From Omphiscola glabra (lineage: Eukaryota > Mollusca > Gastropoda > Lymnaeidae): a DNA stretch of 64,000 bases. Each line of letters opens with the position of its first letter. Within the stretch, counting starts at the first letter, position 1. Of the stretch, positions 1-12,324 are shown one piece after another. Location: positions 10,441,674-10,505,673 of the forward strand of contig OZ024811.1 of assembly GCA_964017045.1 (NCBI GenBank), in the 5' to 3' direction. A program made the translations under genes and the position numbers. The notes under the pieces are model-generated. The model did not search any database. It saw only the letters and a list, made by a program, of their open reading frames with translations, and had not been told where the DNA came from.

Positions 1-3000
1 ATGTGGACGGTAAAAAAGTGGAGAAAGCTGTGTTAGGGTTTGTGATGTTCAGCCAAAATGATGCTGGCATATACAACTGCTCCTTAACCTCATCGTCCCA
101 GAAGATGAGCATTCAACTCATATTGGTTAAAGGTGAGCATTTGTTGTTAAAGGTGAGCATTTGTTGTTAAAGGTGAGCATTAGTCTTAAGATGGTTAAAG
201 GTGAGCATTAGTCTTAAGATGGTTAAAGGTGAGCATTAGTCTTAAGATGGTTAAAGGTGAACATTAGTCTTAAGATGGTTAAGGGTGAGCATTAGTCTTA
301 AGAGGTTCAAGGGTGAGCATTAGTCTTAAGATGGTTAAAGGTGAGCATTGATCTGGTTGAAGGTGAGCATTGATCTGGTTGAAGGTGAGCATTGATCTGG
401 TTAAAGGTGAGAATTTATCATCATTCCATTGTTCAATTGGTTTAAGTAGTATTTAAATTTAGCATCAATAACCATTTTGCCTGTATTATTGTCACTTTTG
501 TATTTGCCTCTCAGACACTACATTGCAGCCAAGTGTTTATTTTTATTTTATATTGTTTTTACTGTTGTTTGTTCGCTGAAGAACTTTGCCGACACATTCA
601 TTGCTTTTTTTTTGCGTTTTCCCCATACGTTGCACTTTCTTTCACCATCAATAGTATGCTCAAAGTTAGTTTTAAGTAATATTTAAATTTATCATCAATC
701 CAGAGTTTAAAGTTGGGGACCACTTCTACTATGGTAACAAGACAACAACCCTGTCCTGTCACATTGAGATTGAGGGTACTACTGTCACGTTCCTAGAGTG
801 GCAGTACCAACACATACCTGGTGACCCACGCTTCAAGCTCCAGGAAGGAAACTCCAGCATTACTATCGATAGACCAAGTAAGTTAAATGGATATTTAGAT
901 ATACTGTGTCAGTTACCTTGGTTAAACCAAATAAATTAAGCTGGTTGTTAGAAATACCGTGAGACATCTTGGGTAAACTAAACTTGTTTACATTTCACTT
1001 CACACATAAGTTTCCTCAGTCATAAGGAACGCTACATGTATCGTTTTATGTTTGTGCTCATCTTTGTCTCCTTTTCCAGCCCGTGAGGATGCTGGCATTT
1101 ACAATGCCACATTTAAGATAAATCAACCTGGATCTGAGGCCATCAACCATACTTGCAGCGTTGAGTACACAGGTATGCTGTATTGTAGATTATATTGTCC
1201 AGCATACTTGCAGTGTTGAGTACACAGGTATGCTGTATTGTAGATTAGATTGTCCAGCATACTTGCAGCGTTGAGTACACAGGTATGATGTATTGTATAT
1301 TGTCCAGCATACTTGCAGTGTTAAAGCTGTTACCATATTTTTTATATTTTCTCCCAAAGTTTATAAAAAGCTAAATACTTCTTAGATGACATGTTGCAAC
1401 CTGATTAGAATTAATTAAAAATTGTACTAAAAATAATCTGGCCCAAAGGTATACAACGCTTCTTCTCTGCATAATAGCAAGGTACTCTCTGTGTTTATTT
1501 AAATAGCCGGCCCCCTCGTGCTCAACATGAAGCGCTCGCAGAATTTGAATTTGAATGAAGACCTTCACCTCATCTGTGAGATCCTCGGCTATCCCCCGGC
1601 AGTGGCCAAGTGGGTTCGAAACAGTGTCGTCAACATCACAGAGGATGAACGCACCGAGATTAAGGAATACAATGGCTACAAGGGAGCAGAACTTGTCATC
1701 AAGTCTGTCAAATATGAAGGTGAGAATAATTCAATGGCTACCAGGGTGTGGGGGGTGAACTTGTGGCCAAGCCTGTCAAAAATTCTTCCCTCCCCCCACT
1801 CTCCATTTTTTTAGCTTTGCATTACAAGTAATCTATCATATTGATTAAAATGATTTTTAAATTGTAATAGCCTGTGCCTTGACCTAAATTTATGTCAACG
1901 TAGAGTTGTGGCGACCACGTCTCATTCTTTTTTTTTTTATATTGACGTAACTGATTATGTGTAGTGCTGTACCATTGACTTTGGAAGTTTCTGTGCATGT
2001 GATGTAATTTGTATTTGTAAGATAACTGATGAATGGATTAAGACATCAAGTAGTAGATCCAAACCCGACCTCTCCACCCTCCCAGACCTAGGAAAAAATT
2101 GGTTGCTATGCATCGTTGGAATTTCATTTTATCAACCTGACACAGATAAATACATTATCCATGCATAGTCACACTGCCCTTTTCTAATTTCGGCCGAAGC
2201 CAAAAATAGGCCAAAATTTAAAAATGACTTTCGGCCGAAACCAAAACCTTAAAGTGACCTTTCGCCGAAGCCCAAATATTTAGATATTTTGAAATTCGTT
2301 CATGCAAACATTCTGCGTACATCAATAGGGAAAGTATCAATATTTACATTATTTTTATAAAAAATGAGATCATCATAAATATTAATAAATAAACATTTAA
2401 TGGCAGAAAGTCTCAATCACTTTCGTCCGAAAACCGAAATTAAGTTGAAAGTTAACTTTCCATTTTTGACAGAAACTAGGCGGAAAGTGATGAAATGGCA
2501 ACTTTCGTCACTGAAACCGAAGCCGGCATTCGGTCGTTGTCTACCCTAAAGTATATGACATAGGAAATATGGCATAAGAAAATCATATGCCAGAGGAGAA
2601 TCTCATCAAATAATCTTACTTACTTTCAGAGGCTGGGAACTACACATGTATTGCCTATTCTGCTGAATTCATGAACTCATCCTCCAAGTCAATCACAGTG
2701 AGAGTCAAAGGTAGCTGGTCTATTTTTTCTTCAACTTTTTTATGACAAACCTTCAAACACACTGCATGAAAATATAAAAAAAAATAATTAAATGTACATC
2801 ACACTGCCACTGGTTGTTTTCTCTTACCTATAAGGGCTGGCTGGTTTCATTATTTGTTAACTGCAATGCAGTGACTTATTTTGAAATAAGTGTCAGTCCG
2901 ATCTTGCTGATGTGAATAGTTGGAAATTAAACATTTGGTAAGTTTTTAGTGGATTGTCTTTAGTACTTTGACAGGACATTAATCTAAAAAAAAACCACAC

Positions 3001-4761
3001 AACTTATGCTGTGGAGACTTTGAGGGAAAACTTTTGAAATGATGCTCAACACGCACCCCTGGGTAAGAACCTCTGATTTAAACTTTATTTGTTTCTACGT
3101 CAACAGATCCCCTTGCCTGGGTCTATCCGTTGGCTGGCATCGCGGCCGAGATCGTCCTCCTGGCACTCATTATTCTAATCTGCTCCAAGATTCAAAACAG
3201 GAGAATGAAAGCCAATGAGAATGAGCCGTTTAAGTAGGTTGATCTTCTCAATGTTGACTGTATAAAAGTAGAATTTAATCCAATCTTATTAAATCTTTTT
3301 GCTTTGGTTTTGTACATTTTTGTAACAGCAATAATTGATGCAAAAAATACTATAACAGATCTTCTGAATTGCACAGGAAGGATGCAATGAATTATAATAT
3401 AAATACCTTTAAATACAGAAAGTTAAAATTTATTAATGGCAGTGAGTATGGTGTGGGGGCCATGGTGTGGGCTAAGCATCAGTCACGGATACAATTTCAG
3501 GTCAATACACCTCTGAATGAAGGTGTGAAAATAATGAGCTTCTTATTAAATATTAAATTAAGATGTGTTGGTAAAGACAAGCACCTGTCTTTTTTTTTTA
3601 AAAAAAAAGCTTTCTAGAATGGTGTGTTTTTTAGAAGTTAATTTAAGCTGCTTTGGTATGGCAATAATTACTTTGAAATGTGTTTTTGACTTCATCATAA
3701 CTATTTAATGAAGGGAGGCAACACTCGTCAAACATTTCATAAATAAATGTTCTTATCTTCCTTTAAATCCATGTATATACAGTGGAACCCCGCTATATAG
3801 CGCCCTGCCATAACGCGAATTCGGATATAAAGCAGTCGTAGCATGGCTCCCGAAATTTTTTATATTCATTCACATGGAGAAAAAAAATTTGGAGAAAAGT
3901 AAAAAAAAAAAAACAGCAAGAAATTAACTTCATTTTGGGCATGAGATTAGTTGTGACTTTAAAAATAATATGATCATGGCATGGTTTCTGAAATTTGAAG
4001 TTCATTTACTCCCAGTTCTTTGAAAATTTTATCCATTGCTTGGAAAGCCATTTTTTAAAGCGAAAAAAAATCACAACTTTTCAAAATATATTAGAAAATG
4101 AACCCCTAAATGCACCACGTTCAAACTAGTATCAAAACTAATGCCAAAAACAAGGCTTTCTTCCGGTAGAACTATAAATAGTAATATGTAAGGGAAAAAG
4201 TTAAATATTGTAAAACCGCGCATTAACACGACCCCGCTTTTAACGCGATCCGATTTTATGGACCCCGATCATCGCGTTATAGCGGGGTTCCACTGTAATA
4301 TGTTTAATTGGTGAGAGCATATAATTGTTAGCAATTTTAAACATCTTTTGATGGCCCCAGACTGAATGGGTTCAGGTATATTTTATATAAGGTACAGTTT
4401 GTTATATAAGGTACTGTTTGTTATATAAGGTACAGTTTGTTATATAAGGTACAGTTTGTTATATATGATACAGTTTATTATATAATATTCAGTTTTCTTT
4501 GATGTATTTCAAGCTGAGCCATCTCCAGACTGCTGCCACTTCAATGATATTCAAAATAATTTTTTAGACTTTTTCCCCCCACATTGCAAGTTTGGGCGCC
4601 TTAAATCTCTGTGGCATGCTTCAACCCTGATTGAAAGGCCACATGTGTTCTTATGCGTTTCTTATCTACTTGATGCGTTTTATGTTGAGATGTTTTCATA
4701 TTTCTAATTCAACTCCATCCACAGCCGAGGCTCCCGTAAGCAAGGGGAAAAGTATGAGTAA
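1..4761 (+). CDS. Basigin/neuroplastin-like Ig transmembrane glycoprotein, 5'-partial (gene A)
   Basis: Hand-built model with coding exons 3-132, 704-877, 1080-1172, 1507-1719, 2630-2710, 3107-3233 and 4725-4761. Junctions are GT-AG; phase is 1 at the first five introns and 2 at the last. The visible 284 residues hold the end of one Ig domain (DAGIYNC), a second Ig domain with several N-glycosylation sites, a third I-set-like Ig domain (C...GYPPA...W...GNYTC), then a helix starting DPLAWVYPLAGIAAEIVLL with a membrane glutamate, and a basic tail ending GEKYE. A membrane Glu followed by a short charged tail is the hallmark of basigin, embigin and neuroplastin, which escort monocarboxylate transporters or calcium pumps to the surface; that role here is inference. 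The signal peptide lies upstream of the window. If the last intron is retained the protein ends EPFK at a TAG four bases past the exon. Gene B is its downstream paralogue. Confidence 0.82.
125..415 (+). repeat. Tandem array containing the exon 1 splice donor of gene A
   Basis: The real exon/intron junction is GTTAAAG|GTGAGC at 132/133. The same GGTTAAAGGTGAGCATT core recurs about 12 times to position 410, in units of roughly 20, 22 and 28 bp with linkers such as AGTCTTAAGAT. Two copies vary (GTGAAC, GTGAGA). Reading on into the array meets a stop, so only the first donor keeps the protein open. Confidence 0.9.
1148..1320 (+). repeat. Tandem repeat of exon 3 end plus splice donor, gene A
   Basis: A unit of 55, 55 and 50 bp beginning CATACTTGCAGCGTTGAG repeats three times, followed by a partial fourth. 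Each full unit carries TACACAG|GTATG, so the donor at 1172/1173 is followed by copies at 1227/1228 and 1282/1283. Using a later donor shifts the frame and meets a TGA. Confidence 0.9.
1671..1785 (+). repeat. Degenerate duplication of exon 4 end into the next intron, gene A
   Basis: The exon end from AATGGCTACAAGGGAGCAG (1671) to the donor at 1719 recurs about 62 bp later (1733 to about 1783) as AATGGCTACCAGGGTGTGG... with GAACTTGT and CTGTCAAA preserved. The copy is degenerate, so this duplication is older than the neighbouring arrays. Confidence 0.75.
2180..2550. mobile_element. Probable DNA-transposon remnant rich in TTTCGGCCGAA motifs
   Basis: Several TTTCGGCCGAAxCC motifs at the left (2189-2275) face CCGAAA/GGCGGAAAG/CCGAAGCCGGC motifs at the right (2425-2540), consistent with degraded inverted termini. 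It lies in the gene A intron between exons 4 and 5. No target duplication was found and the family is unassigned. Confidence 0.4.
3780..4295. mobile_element. Tigger/pogo-like MITE with TA target duplication
   Basis: The left end CAGTGGAACCCCGCTATA and the right end TATAGCGGGGTTCCACTG are perfect inverted repeats, flanked by TA at 3778-3779 and 4296-4297. CAGTGGAACC termini with TA duplication are characteristic of pogo/Tigger elements. The 516-bp interior is AT-rich with no transposase frame. It sits in the last intron of gene A. Confidence 0.85.
4382..4492. repeat. 19-bp minisatellite (TTATATAAGGTACAGTTTG)
   Basis: About six tandem copies, decaying towards the right end. It lies in the last intron of gene A. 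Confidence 0.85.
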
Positions 4762-7479
4762 GGCAGAACAGCTCCACCTTCTAATTATTTCACGACGCAT
4801 GGTGCTTCCTTGTTAAAGCAATGGCCACAGTTAAAGCAATCATGTTTAGCGCTTATCATCATCTATGTAACTACTTAATTGTCTGGGTGCAACATTTTTT
4901 TTAAAGTCAGTCTTTTTTTTAGTAGAGGTCCCCCCATCTTGTTTGTTACATGGCTGATCTTCTTATCATGTTTTTTTTTTTTGTGTGTGTATGTGTTGCA
5001 GGATCAGCCAGATCACATTATGTCAGCCTGTATTTATTTTGAGTTCACCATTCAGTTGTTGTCGTTAAAGGGATCCAGCTGATTCATAAAGTAATTAAGG
5101 CAATGAAATTTATTTTGGGGGGGGGGGGGGGGGGGGGTGTTGTGTTTAAGCTTTTGTGTTTCGCAAATTTTATCAAATTCATTTCTGAGACCATTATGGT
5201 AAAACTTCAGTATCAAGAGGTGAAACTTAAGTATCTTTTATTGAAACTGGAGAATCATGTAGAGAAACTAGAGAATCATGTAGTGAAACTAACATGTGAT
5301 ATTATGAAAGTTATGTATCCAATTTCCTTTTAAAAACTCATAATTAAATTTGATATTCAAGTGTCATATTAAAATCTCACCTTTATAGCAGTCATTATTT
5401 TTTTAAAAGCTAAATTTACTCTATTAATATTTGGATTGAACTGTCTTTGAAGTAATAGGGTAAGTTATGGTTTAATGCAGGAATTAATGCCTACCTTAGA
5501 CCACAAACACACACACCCCCCCCCCCCCCCCCCCCCCCCCCCCCTACTTGGTGGGGGTAGAATCAAATGGTACTTGTTCCTTGCATTTTGGTACATGTTC
5601 CTTACATTTTTTCTGTTTGAATGTCAGTCTTATGAGTGCATATTTGAGGGGAAAAGGGGGGGGGGGGCGGGGGGAGTAACATGTTCCGCTTAAGATGTGT
5701 CCTATTATTGATTTTGTGTGTGTTTCAGTTTGAACAACATCCATTTTATTTTGACTTGTGCAAAATTTGAAGGTGCCAAGATAAGATTATCATGTGAGAT
5801 ATTTTTATATTGAAGAGTTGTTCCCCCTACCCATAGCCCATGATGTCATTAGTTGATTGTGTCTAATTAAACGTTTTGCGGTGCCTTAAACTTATGTTTA
5901 GTCCAGTAAGGTAACTTTTATTTTATTTGTCTGTGTCTAATTAAACATTTTGCCGTGCCTTAAACTTTATTTGTCTGCAGAATGTGATTATAATATTTGT
6001 CTGCGGTTGTGGATATTTTATTTGTCTACAGAATGTGGATGTAATAAAAAAGTGAATTACCTCGGGTAAATTGAATGACAGATATTCTATAAAATGTGAA
6101 CCTTTTGTGCACTTTTTATAAAAATGTCTCTATAGTTCATTGCCTTGTTGAATACTAAGTGTGGTACAATAGAGCCAGAAGGTAGAGGAGTGGTTTGAAG
6201 GCCTCAGTAATAAGACTAAGTAGTAAGTAACATTTTTATTACTAATTCATGGCCTTAACATTCCATTTTTAGAAGATAATCCCCCTACTCCATTGTTAAA
6301 TTAAAACAAAAACTGCTCTGGCAGAGAGTAGTTCTAACACACTGTGAGAGCGTCTTTAATTGTCATGAGAAAGAAATTACAAGTAAATCTAGTTTCAATC
6401 ATTAGTGTTTTTTTTCAAATTATTTTTCTATGATTAGCTGTATGAATAAATTTTTTTTTTGAGAAGAATGTTTTCATGCCTTCCACTTATGCTTTTTTTA
6501 TTACTTTCTTCATTGTATGTCCCATAGTATACTAAGTAAAAGTCCTGTCTGCTATATCATAAACATGTCATTTAAATTATATCAAATACATTTCAAAAAT
6601 AATTTTATATAAATATATATATATATATAATTGCGTGTATAATTTTGAATACTTCCTCATTTTGTTCTGGTTTATACCTTTGTTGCTATGTAATGGCATT
6701 AATTTATGTGGATGAGTCACAGTTTGAGACTAGTGATGGAAGCAGATCTTACCAACATTAGCAGTTCTCTAGTGATTGCTTGATATAGCAGATATAGCAA
6801 ATGCAAAGTAAGAATAATGGTGGCACTTGGTTCTTGTGGTGATGTAAATCTTACGCCACAAAAAATGTGTGAGACACATGAACAAACTAGATCTGCACTG
6901 GCTCACTGACTTGGTTCATCTAAGGAAGTGTTGAGCACAAATCAAACTTGGCACCAAGGAGAATGTTCGCTTATAAGAAATTACTAATCCATGCATGTGT
7001 ATATTTAGAAACTATTTAGGACAGAGATTACTAGTCCTATTCTAAACAAAACAAGGAGGTATGTTTAATTATTTCCTTGAACACTTAGATCAGTTGTCTC
7101 TACACGGGCTGTGACTGTCATCCTATTGGTGTGTTTAGTTTGCCAGTGTGTGGCTTGTTTCCCACGATGCATGTCTTTAGTGTTCTGCCAGTTCATTACA
7201 TTAAAATTATTCTGATTATTTTTTTTTATTTGTGTCTTTTGTGTGAGCCTAGTATCGTGTGTAAAAATGCAAGAAGCTGATTAGTTTAACTTAGTGTGTA
7301 TCTGTTCAAGGACATAACCATATTCGTGAACATATGCTCTCCTTTAGGTGGGCCGTTATAAATTTGTCTTTTGCCAATCTGTGAGTACACTGTTAAATGT
7401 GTCTTAGGCTATTTTAATGACTGTGTTAAATAGCCACTCATACACTAACTCAGTGACAAATATAAGCTGTGCTTTCAGT
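4762..7479. other. 3' flank of gene A, probable 3' UTR then non-coding DNA
   Basis: No supported gene. It contains homopolymers (21 G at 5117-5137, 29 C at 5516-5544, a G-rich run near 5656-5672), a short GAAACTAGAGAATCATGTA repeat near 5225-5300, an AT dinucleotide tract near 6608-6632, and possible polyadenylation hexamers near 6042 and 6440. The 3' end of gene A cannot be placed. Confidence 0.5.
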
Positions 7480-7671
7480 GTCACCAGAACTCAACCAATG
7501 AAAGCAAATGATCAATTGAGCAGATTGTTTGTGCTAACAATGTCACCAGCAGAACTCACCCCATGATAGCAAATGATCAATTGAGCAGATTGTTTGTGCT
7601 AACAATGTCACCAGCAGAACTCACCCCATGATAGCAAATGATCAATTGAATCGATTGTTTGTGCTAAAAAT
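7480..7671. repeat. 65-bp tandem repeat, three copies
   Basis: A unit beginning GTCACCAGCAGAACTCACC and containing AAATGATCAATTGAGCAGAT repeats three times. The first copy is a few bases shorter and slightly diverged. Confidence 0.9.
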
Positions 7672-8577
7672 GTCTTTTTTTTTATATTCCCACTTGTGTA
7701 TATTTTGCTTGATTGTTTCACAACTTCATCCACTTGTAGAAAGTTCCTATTTTTTAATCTTTTTTTTTTTTTTTTAAACTCTGATAATGGCAAAACCAAA
7801 CAGCTGAATGAATTATATCTCAACAGCCTGGCTGTTGTCAGTTTGATTTATACTGCATCTCAACAGCCTGACCGTTTGATTAAAACTAACTATAGATGTA
7901 CCTCAGGATCATTCTTTGGGAATTGCTTGAACCCTTTGGCCCTTATAGTTAACATTGAACTACCTCTCAACATACAATCCTTCATATCTCTCATTATACC
8001 ACCCATTAGACCTCATATTGTAACTCCCAATGAACCAACCTTCACACCTCCATCATACCATCCAGATATATTCAGTCACGTTTGAATAACCTAGATCACA
8101 TTTCCGCATTTAATCATTTCGAACACAACACCAATTATGTGATCATTCATTTTCACCAAATTATTGGGATTACTTTATGAGCTTTGTGTTTCAACCAGAA
8201 GAAACTTATCACCAGAAATTGGTCATCCAGACAATTTTATGCATTTGACACGAAGGAAAAAAATCCCCAAGACACCAGTATTTTTAATCATGCCACTGGT
8301 GCCAAAGGGTGTGAACAAATAGGATCTCTGGTTGAGAATCCAATCTCCGAGCAAAGGAAGTGTTGATGCATACAACATTTTATCTTGACTATTTCTTGAT
8401 TTTCTTACTTGCAGCTGGAGCTTCAGGCCTGACGCTAACCTTTTTTTTTCCTAATTTCTCCGCTGCATCATGCCTAGTGTCTGGTTTTGTCATTATCCTG
8501 CATGTACTTAAAAAAATGTTCAGCAATTGAGATTTAATCTTGTCAGAGATGGCATTTTATGAGCATATTATCTGGAC
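7672..8577. other. Non-coding stretch
   Basis: A 129-codon open frame (7696-8085) has low-complexity, unfamiliar content and no splice or family support. A possible acceptor at 8415 (CTTACTTGCAG) is followed by a short open stretch, but nothing shows it is used. Confidence 0.4.
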
Positions 8578-8842
8578 GGTTACCGGAAATTTGATCGAAA
8601 GAAATTTCGACGGAAAATTGATCGAACGGAATTTTGGTCGAATCTTTTTTTCAGTTCACACGTTGAAATTTTCGTCAAATTTCTTTTTGAATGCACTGTA
8701 CTAAATAGTTAAACAAAATAATGCATCCAAAAATAAATTTGAAGCAAAATCTTAACGTGTGGACTGAAAAAAAGATTCGATCAAATTTCCGTCGATCAAT
8801 TTTCCGTCGACGAAATTTCTTTCGATCAAATTTCCGGATACG
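8578..8842. mobile_element. 265-bp MITE with long inverted termini and 9-bp target duplication (Mutator-like)
   Basis: Termini of about 85 bp (ACCGGAAATTTGATCGAAAG at left, its inverse at right) run inward to a shared CAGTTCACACGTT / AACGTGTGGACTG. The element is bracketed by TATCTGGAC at 8569-8577 and 8843-8851. Long termini plus a 9-bp duplication fit a Mutator-type non-autonomous element. Confidence 0.85.
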
Positions 8843-9215
8843 TATCTGGACAGCTTAAATTGTTATATTGCTCACCTCAATGGCCATTTATTCTCAGAAT
8901 AGTGTCACTCAAATAATACATTTCACTTTTCATTTTTTTTAAACTAAAACTTTTGTTGTGGTGCTTTAGTTGAAAATAAACTTTACACCCTAAATGCATT
9001 CATTTATTTTCCTTGAGCATTTTCCCAAACTGAAGTTTCAATGCACACATTTTTTTTTTTTTAAACGTTGTAGAATATTCAACTAGAGATCACTTTTTAA
9101 TTATTCTTTCAAGATTTGTTTAAATTTAAAAAAAACAACATTCTTTTAATATCTTCTTGTATCCGTGGGGAAAAAAAAAAGATTTCATTTATCATTTCTG
9201 AGACCTGGTTTAATA

Positions 9216-9463
9216 TGAAGGGCCGAGTAGAAAAAGTACTTAAGTGTATTTTTGAAGTTTTGAGAAAATTGAGTTTAAAATTTTTAAATTCTTATTTCGA
9301 TACATTAAATTCTGTTCGAGGTAACTCTGAATCAAACACTTATGGAAATTTTTCATGAATTTTATTTACAGGAATGATTCAGGGGAAGTATTCAAATATA
9401 ATGCCTGTCTTAACTCATTTTTGAAAAATTGAAACTTAAGTACTTTTTCTACTCAGCCCTTCA
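9216..9463. mobile_element. 248-bp MITE with TGAAGGGC termini, TA-flanked
   Basis: The left end TGAAGGGCCGAGTAGAAAAA and right end TTTTTCTACTCAGCCCTTCA are inverted, followed inward by AGTACTTAAGT / ACTTAAGTACT. TA flanks both sides (9214-9215, 9464-9465), suggesting a Tc1/mariner-type element. It is similar in length and terminal bases to the element at 31359. Confidence 0.8.
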
Positions 9464-12057
9464 TATTGACTTAAATTTTAAGTTAGACATATGACATTGT
9501 CATTTTTCATGTGTGTACAAGTCATGACTTGTGGGGCATATTCTAGGTGTTATGCTACTGGTACTGGTGTTTCATATCCTATTACAGCTTACTTAAAAGT
9601 GACTTAACTAGCGACAGAGGCAAGCCCATGGTTAGTGGGTGAATTTTGGCTTTGTGGCTTCAGTGTTTACGCAAGATGAAAAAAAAATCATTTTTAAAAT
9701 ATTGTATATTCAAAGTAGCAAGTTAATTAAAAATAATAACCATTTCCACCCCCACCCCCACTCTTTGTTATTTGTAATTTATTTTTTTTTAATACAAATT
9801 TTTTTTATATTTCATTTATTTGCCAAAACATTGTAAAATATTTTTTGCCTTCAATAATCTATTTTAATTATATTTAGATCCAGACTAAGCCATAATGTGA
9901 TGGTAACAATATACTTTTTGTGCTAGGCGGCCAACCATAAATGATGTCACACATCTAAGGGGGAGGGAGGCAAGATTTTTTGGGACAATTATTATGAGGG
10001 TGTCTAAGTTGTAAAACAAATGCCCCCCACCCCTAAGTTGAATTCAAAATATTATTTGAGCAATATTTTTACAAATCACTTTTTTTTCTATTTAAAGATA
10101 TTTTATTCTTTACAAATTATTTTGTGAAAATTTCAGCCAGTTGATTATTCTCAATAGCTGTGGTCCCATAACAATATCTGTTAACATGACACACAAAATA
10201 TTTATGGTGCTTTTGTGTGTGTGTGTGTGTGCAACTTCCAGTTCCACAATCAAACCTGCTAACAGCCTGCTTATTTATTCATGCTCTCTAATTGTCATAT
10301 GACATTTTCAATATTTGTATTTTTTTTTTTGTCTTGGCAAGTTGGGGGGGGGGGGGGTGTAACAATTCCTTACAAGGACCAGATAAATATGTTAAATCTT
10401 TTTTTTAAGCACTGTTAAATCTTTTTTTTTAAAGCAGGACAATCTGATATTTTTCTTTTCAACCATGCAACCAGCTGTGCAACCCTTTGATTCAATTTGA
10501 GGTGTTCTTTTACTGACATCAATTATTCAATACCAGTGCCTTAATATTATACTTTTTAATATTGAGAATTATTTGGTGCCAAAGATTTTAAAAATAATTT
10601 CAACTTTAGAATGCGCGTTTTTAGTAGCAGCTAATTGGCATATTTTAATGAAAGATTGTATTTAGGGGAAGAGGAAAAAAAATATTGTGGTGAATGTTGA
10701 ATAAGTGAAATACAGCTGTGTTCTAAGGGCAGGGCAGTCAGCTGTGTTCTAAGGGCAGGGCAGTCAACTAGTGGTGAACAATAAGAGTGAGGACGGGTCA
10801 ACTTCTTGTATGGGTGCTCTAAGATAGGGCAGTTAGACTGGTGGTGCTCCATTGTAGAGCCAGTCCACGGGTAGTGCTTCTAAAGGAGGGTAGATCATCA
10901 GGTTGTGTTCTGCAGGGCCAGTCGGGTAGTGGTGTTCTAAGGGAGTGCTGGTCAACTAGTGACACCCTCTTGCAGGCAGACAGGTGTCCACAGTTTTAAA
11001 ACTTTGCTCCCTCCTTCCTTCCCCACTGCTGTAATGATTGTCTCATTATAAACAAAAAAACAAAAAAAAAGGTATGGGGGGGGGTGTGCAGATTGTATTA
11101 TTTTAAAAAATGTATTCTATCCTTTAAATATATCATTAGATGTATGATTATTTAGTCACTTAAAAGATTTTTAAGTTAACCCTTCAGCAATGTAACCTAC
11201 TGTAAACCCATTGAGGTTTCATATCTTATGTTCTAACATTAGATTAAACCATTGTGTCTTTAGAAATGTTTAGAGAAATGTTTACATTTTTTTTTTTTAA
11301 ACTTTGTAAACTCACCTTGCTCTTCATAGAGATCTTTTAAAACAAACAATAACAAAAAAAAAACATTAATCAAAATACTCTCAAAATGATTTATTATTTA
11401 AATGACATTTTAAAACGAATTCAACAAAATTTTTGGAAATGTAGAAATACTTGTAAGACTACCAAAAGTTTTTTGAGATAGTAAGGGTTATTGTCCCCTA
11501 AAAGCCACACACAAAAAAAAAAAAAAATGCTATATATTCCAACTATTCTAGTTCACAATATGTATCAGTCTATAAACTGACAAGATTTGTTTTGAAAATT
11601 GGTTTTTCTTCACTTTTCAGTAGAGAAAAAAAATTAATCTTTGTAACTTGTGTGATATAGTACTAGTAGAGAGAATTTTGAGAGTGAAATGGATTTATCT
11701 TTAACCAAAAAATATCAAGTATGTTGATATCCCTTCCACAATTTCACTTTCATGTTCACCTACTTTGGAGAGACAGGCGAGCAGTCTCTAAATAAAGCAA
11801 ATAATATCAAAGAGTGTATTTTTTGCCAATATGACATTCCTAAAATATTTCTGTTCCCCCCACAATAGGGAGGTTTGTTTATCTAATGGCTCTAGCTCAG
11901 GGGTCCTCAAGCTGTCTGCAGACTGCTCTATCTCCAGAATGTAGCTAAAAGAATAATTGTTCAAATAGCAACAGAGTGCTATTTTCATTTAATGGCAATA
12001 ATAACAGCTACAGAAACACATTTTTTAAAAATAATTATTGATTGTTACAAAAAATAA
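9464..12057. other. Non-coding stretch with degenerate repeat
   Basis: AT-rich, with many homopolymer runs, a GT tract near 10206-10232, and a degenerate repeat of about 10712-10960 (GTGTTCTAAGGGCAGGGCAG in two good copies and several decayed ones). No gene seen. Confidence 0.5.
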
Positions 12058-12135
12058 GATCATGTGTCCTTTGGAATAAGCTCATGTGTCCTTTGGAATA
12101 AGCTCATGTGTCCTTTGGAATAAGATCATGTGTCC
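12058..12135. repeat. 22-bp tandem repeat
   Basis: GCTCATGTGTCCTTTGGAAT-type units repeat three and a half times with single-base variation (GATC/GCTC). Confidence 0.85.
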
Positions 12136-12324
12136 GTCCTTCAATCAAGCAATAATGTCAGGATATTTGCTCTCGTTTTTTTTTTTTTATAATTCAAAAT
12201 GAGATGATGTGTTTGTAAAATGCTTTTGATGACAGATTAAACTCTTTGCTGAACATTTTATTTTGTATCTTGCTTGTGTTGTATCTGTTATTGTTAAGTT
12301 GGTGTTTCATCTGTTATGATTATG

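Noticed and set aside
7696..8085. 129-residue frame as a gene
   Set aside because: Low-complexity start, no homology I recognise, no splice context.
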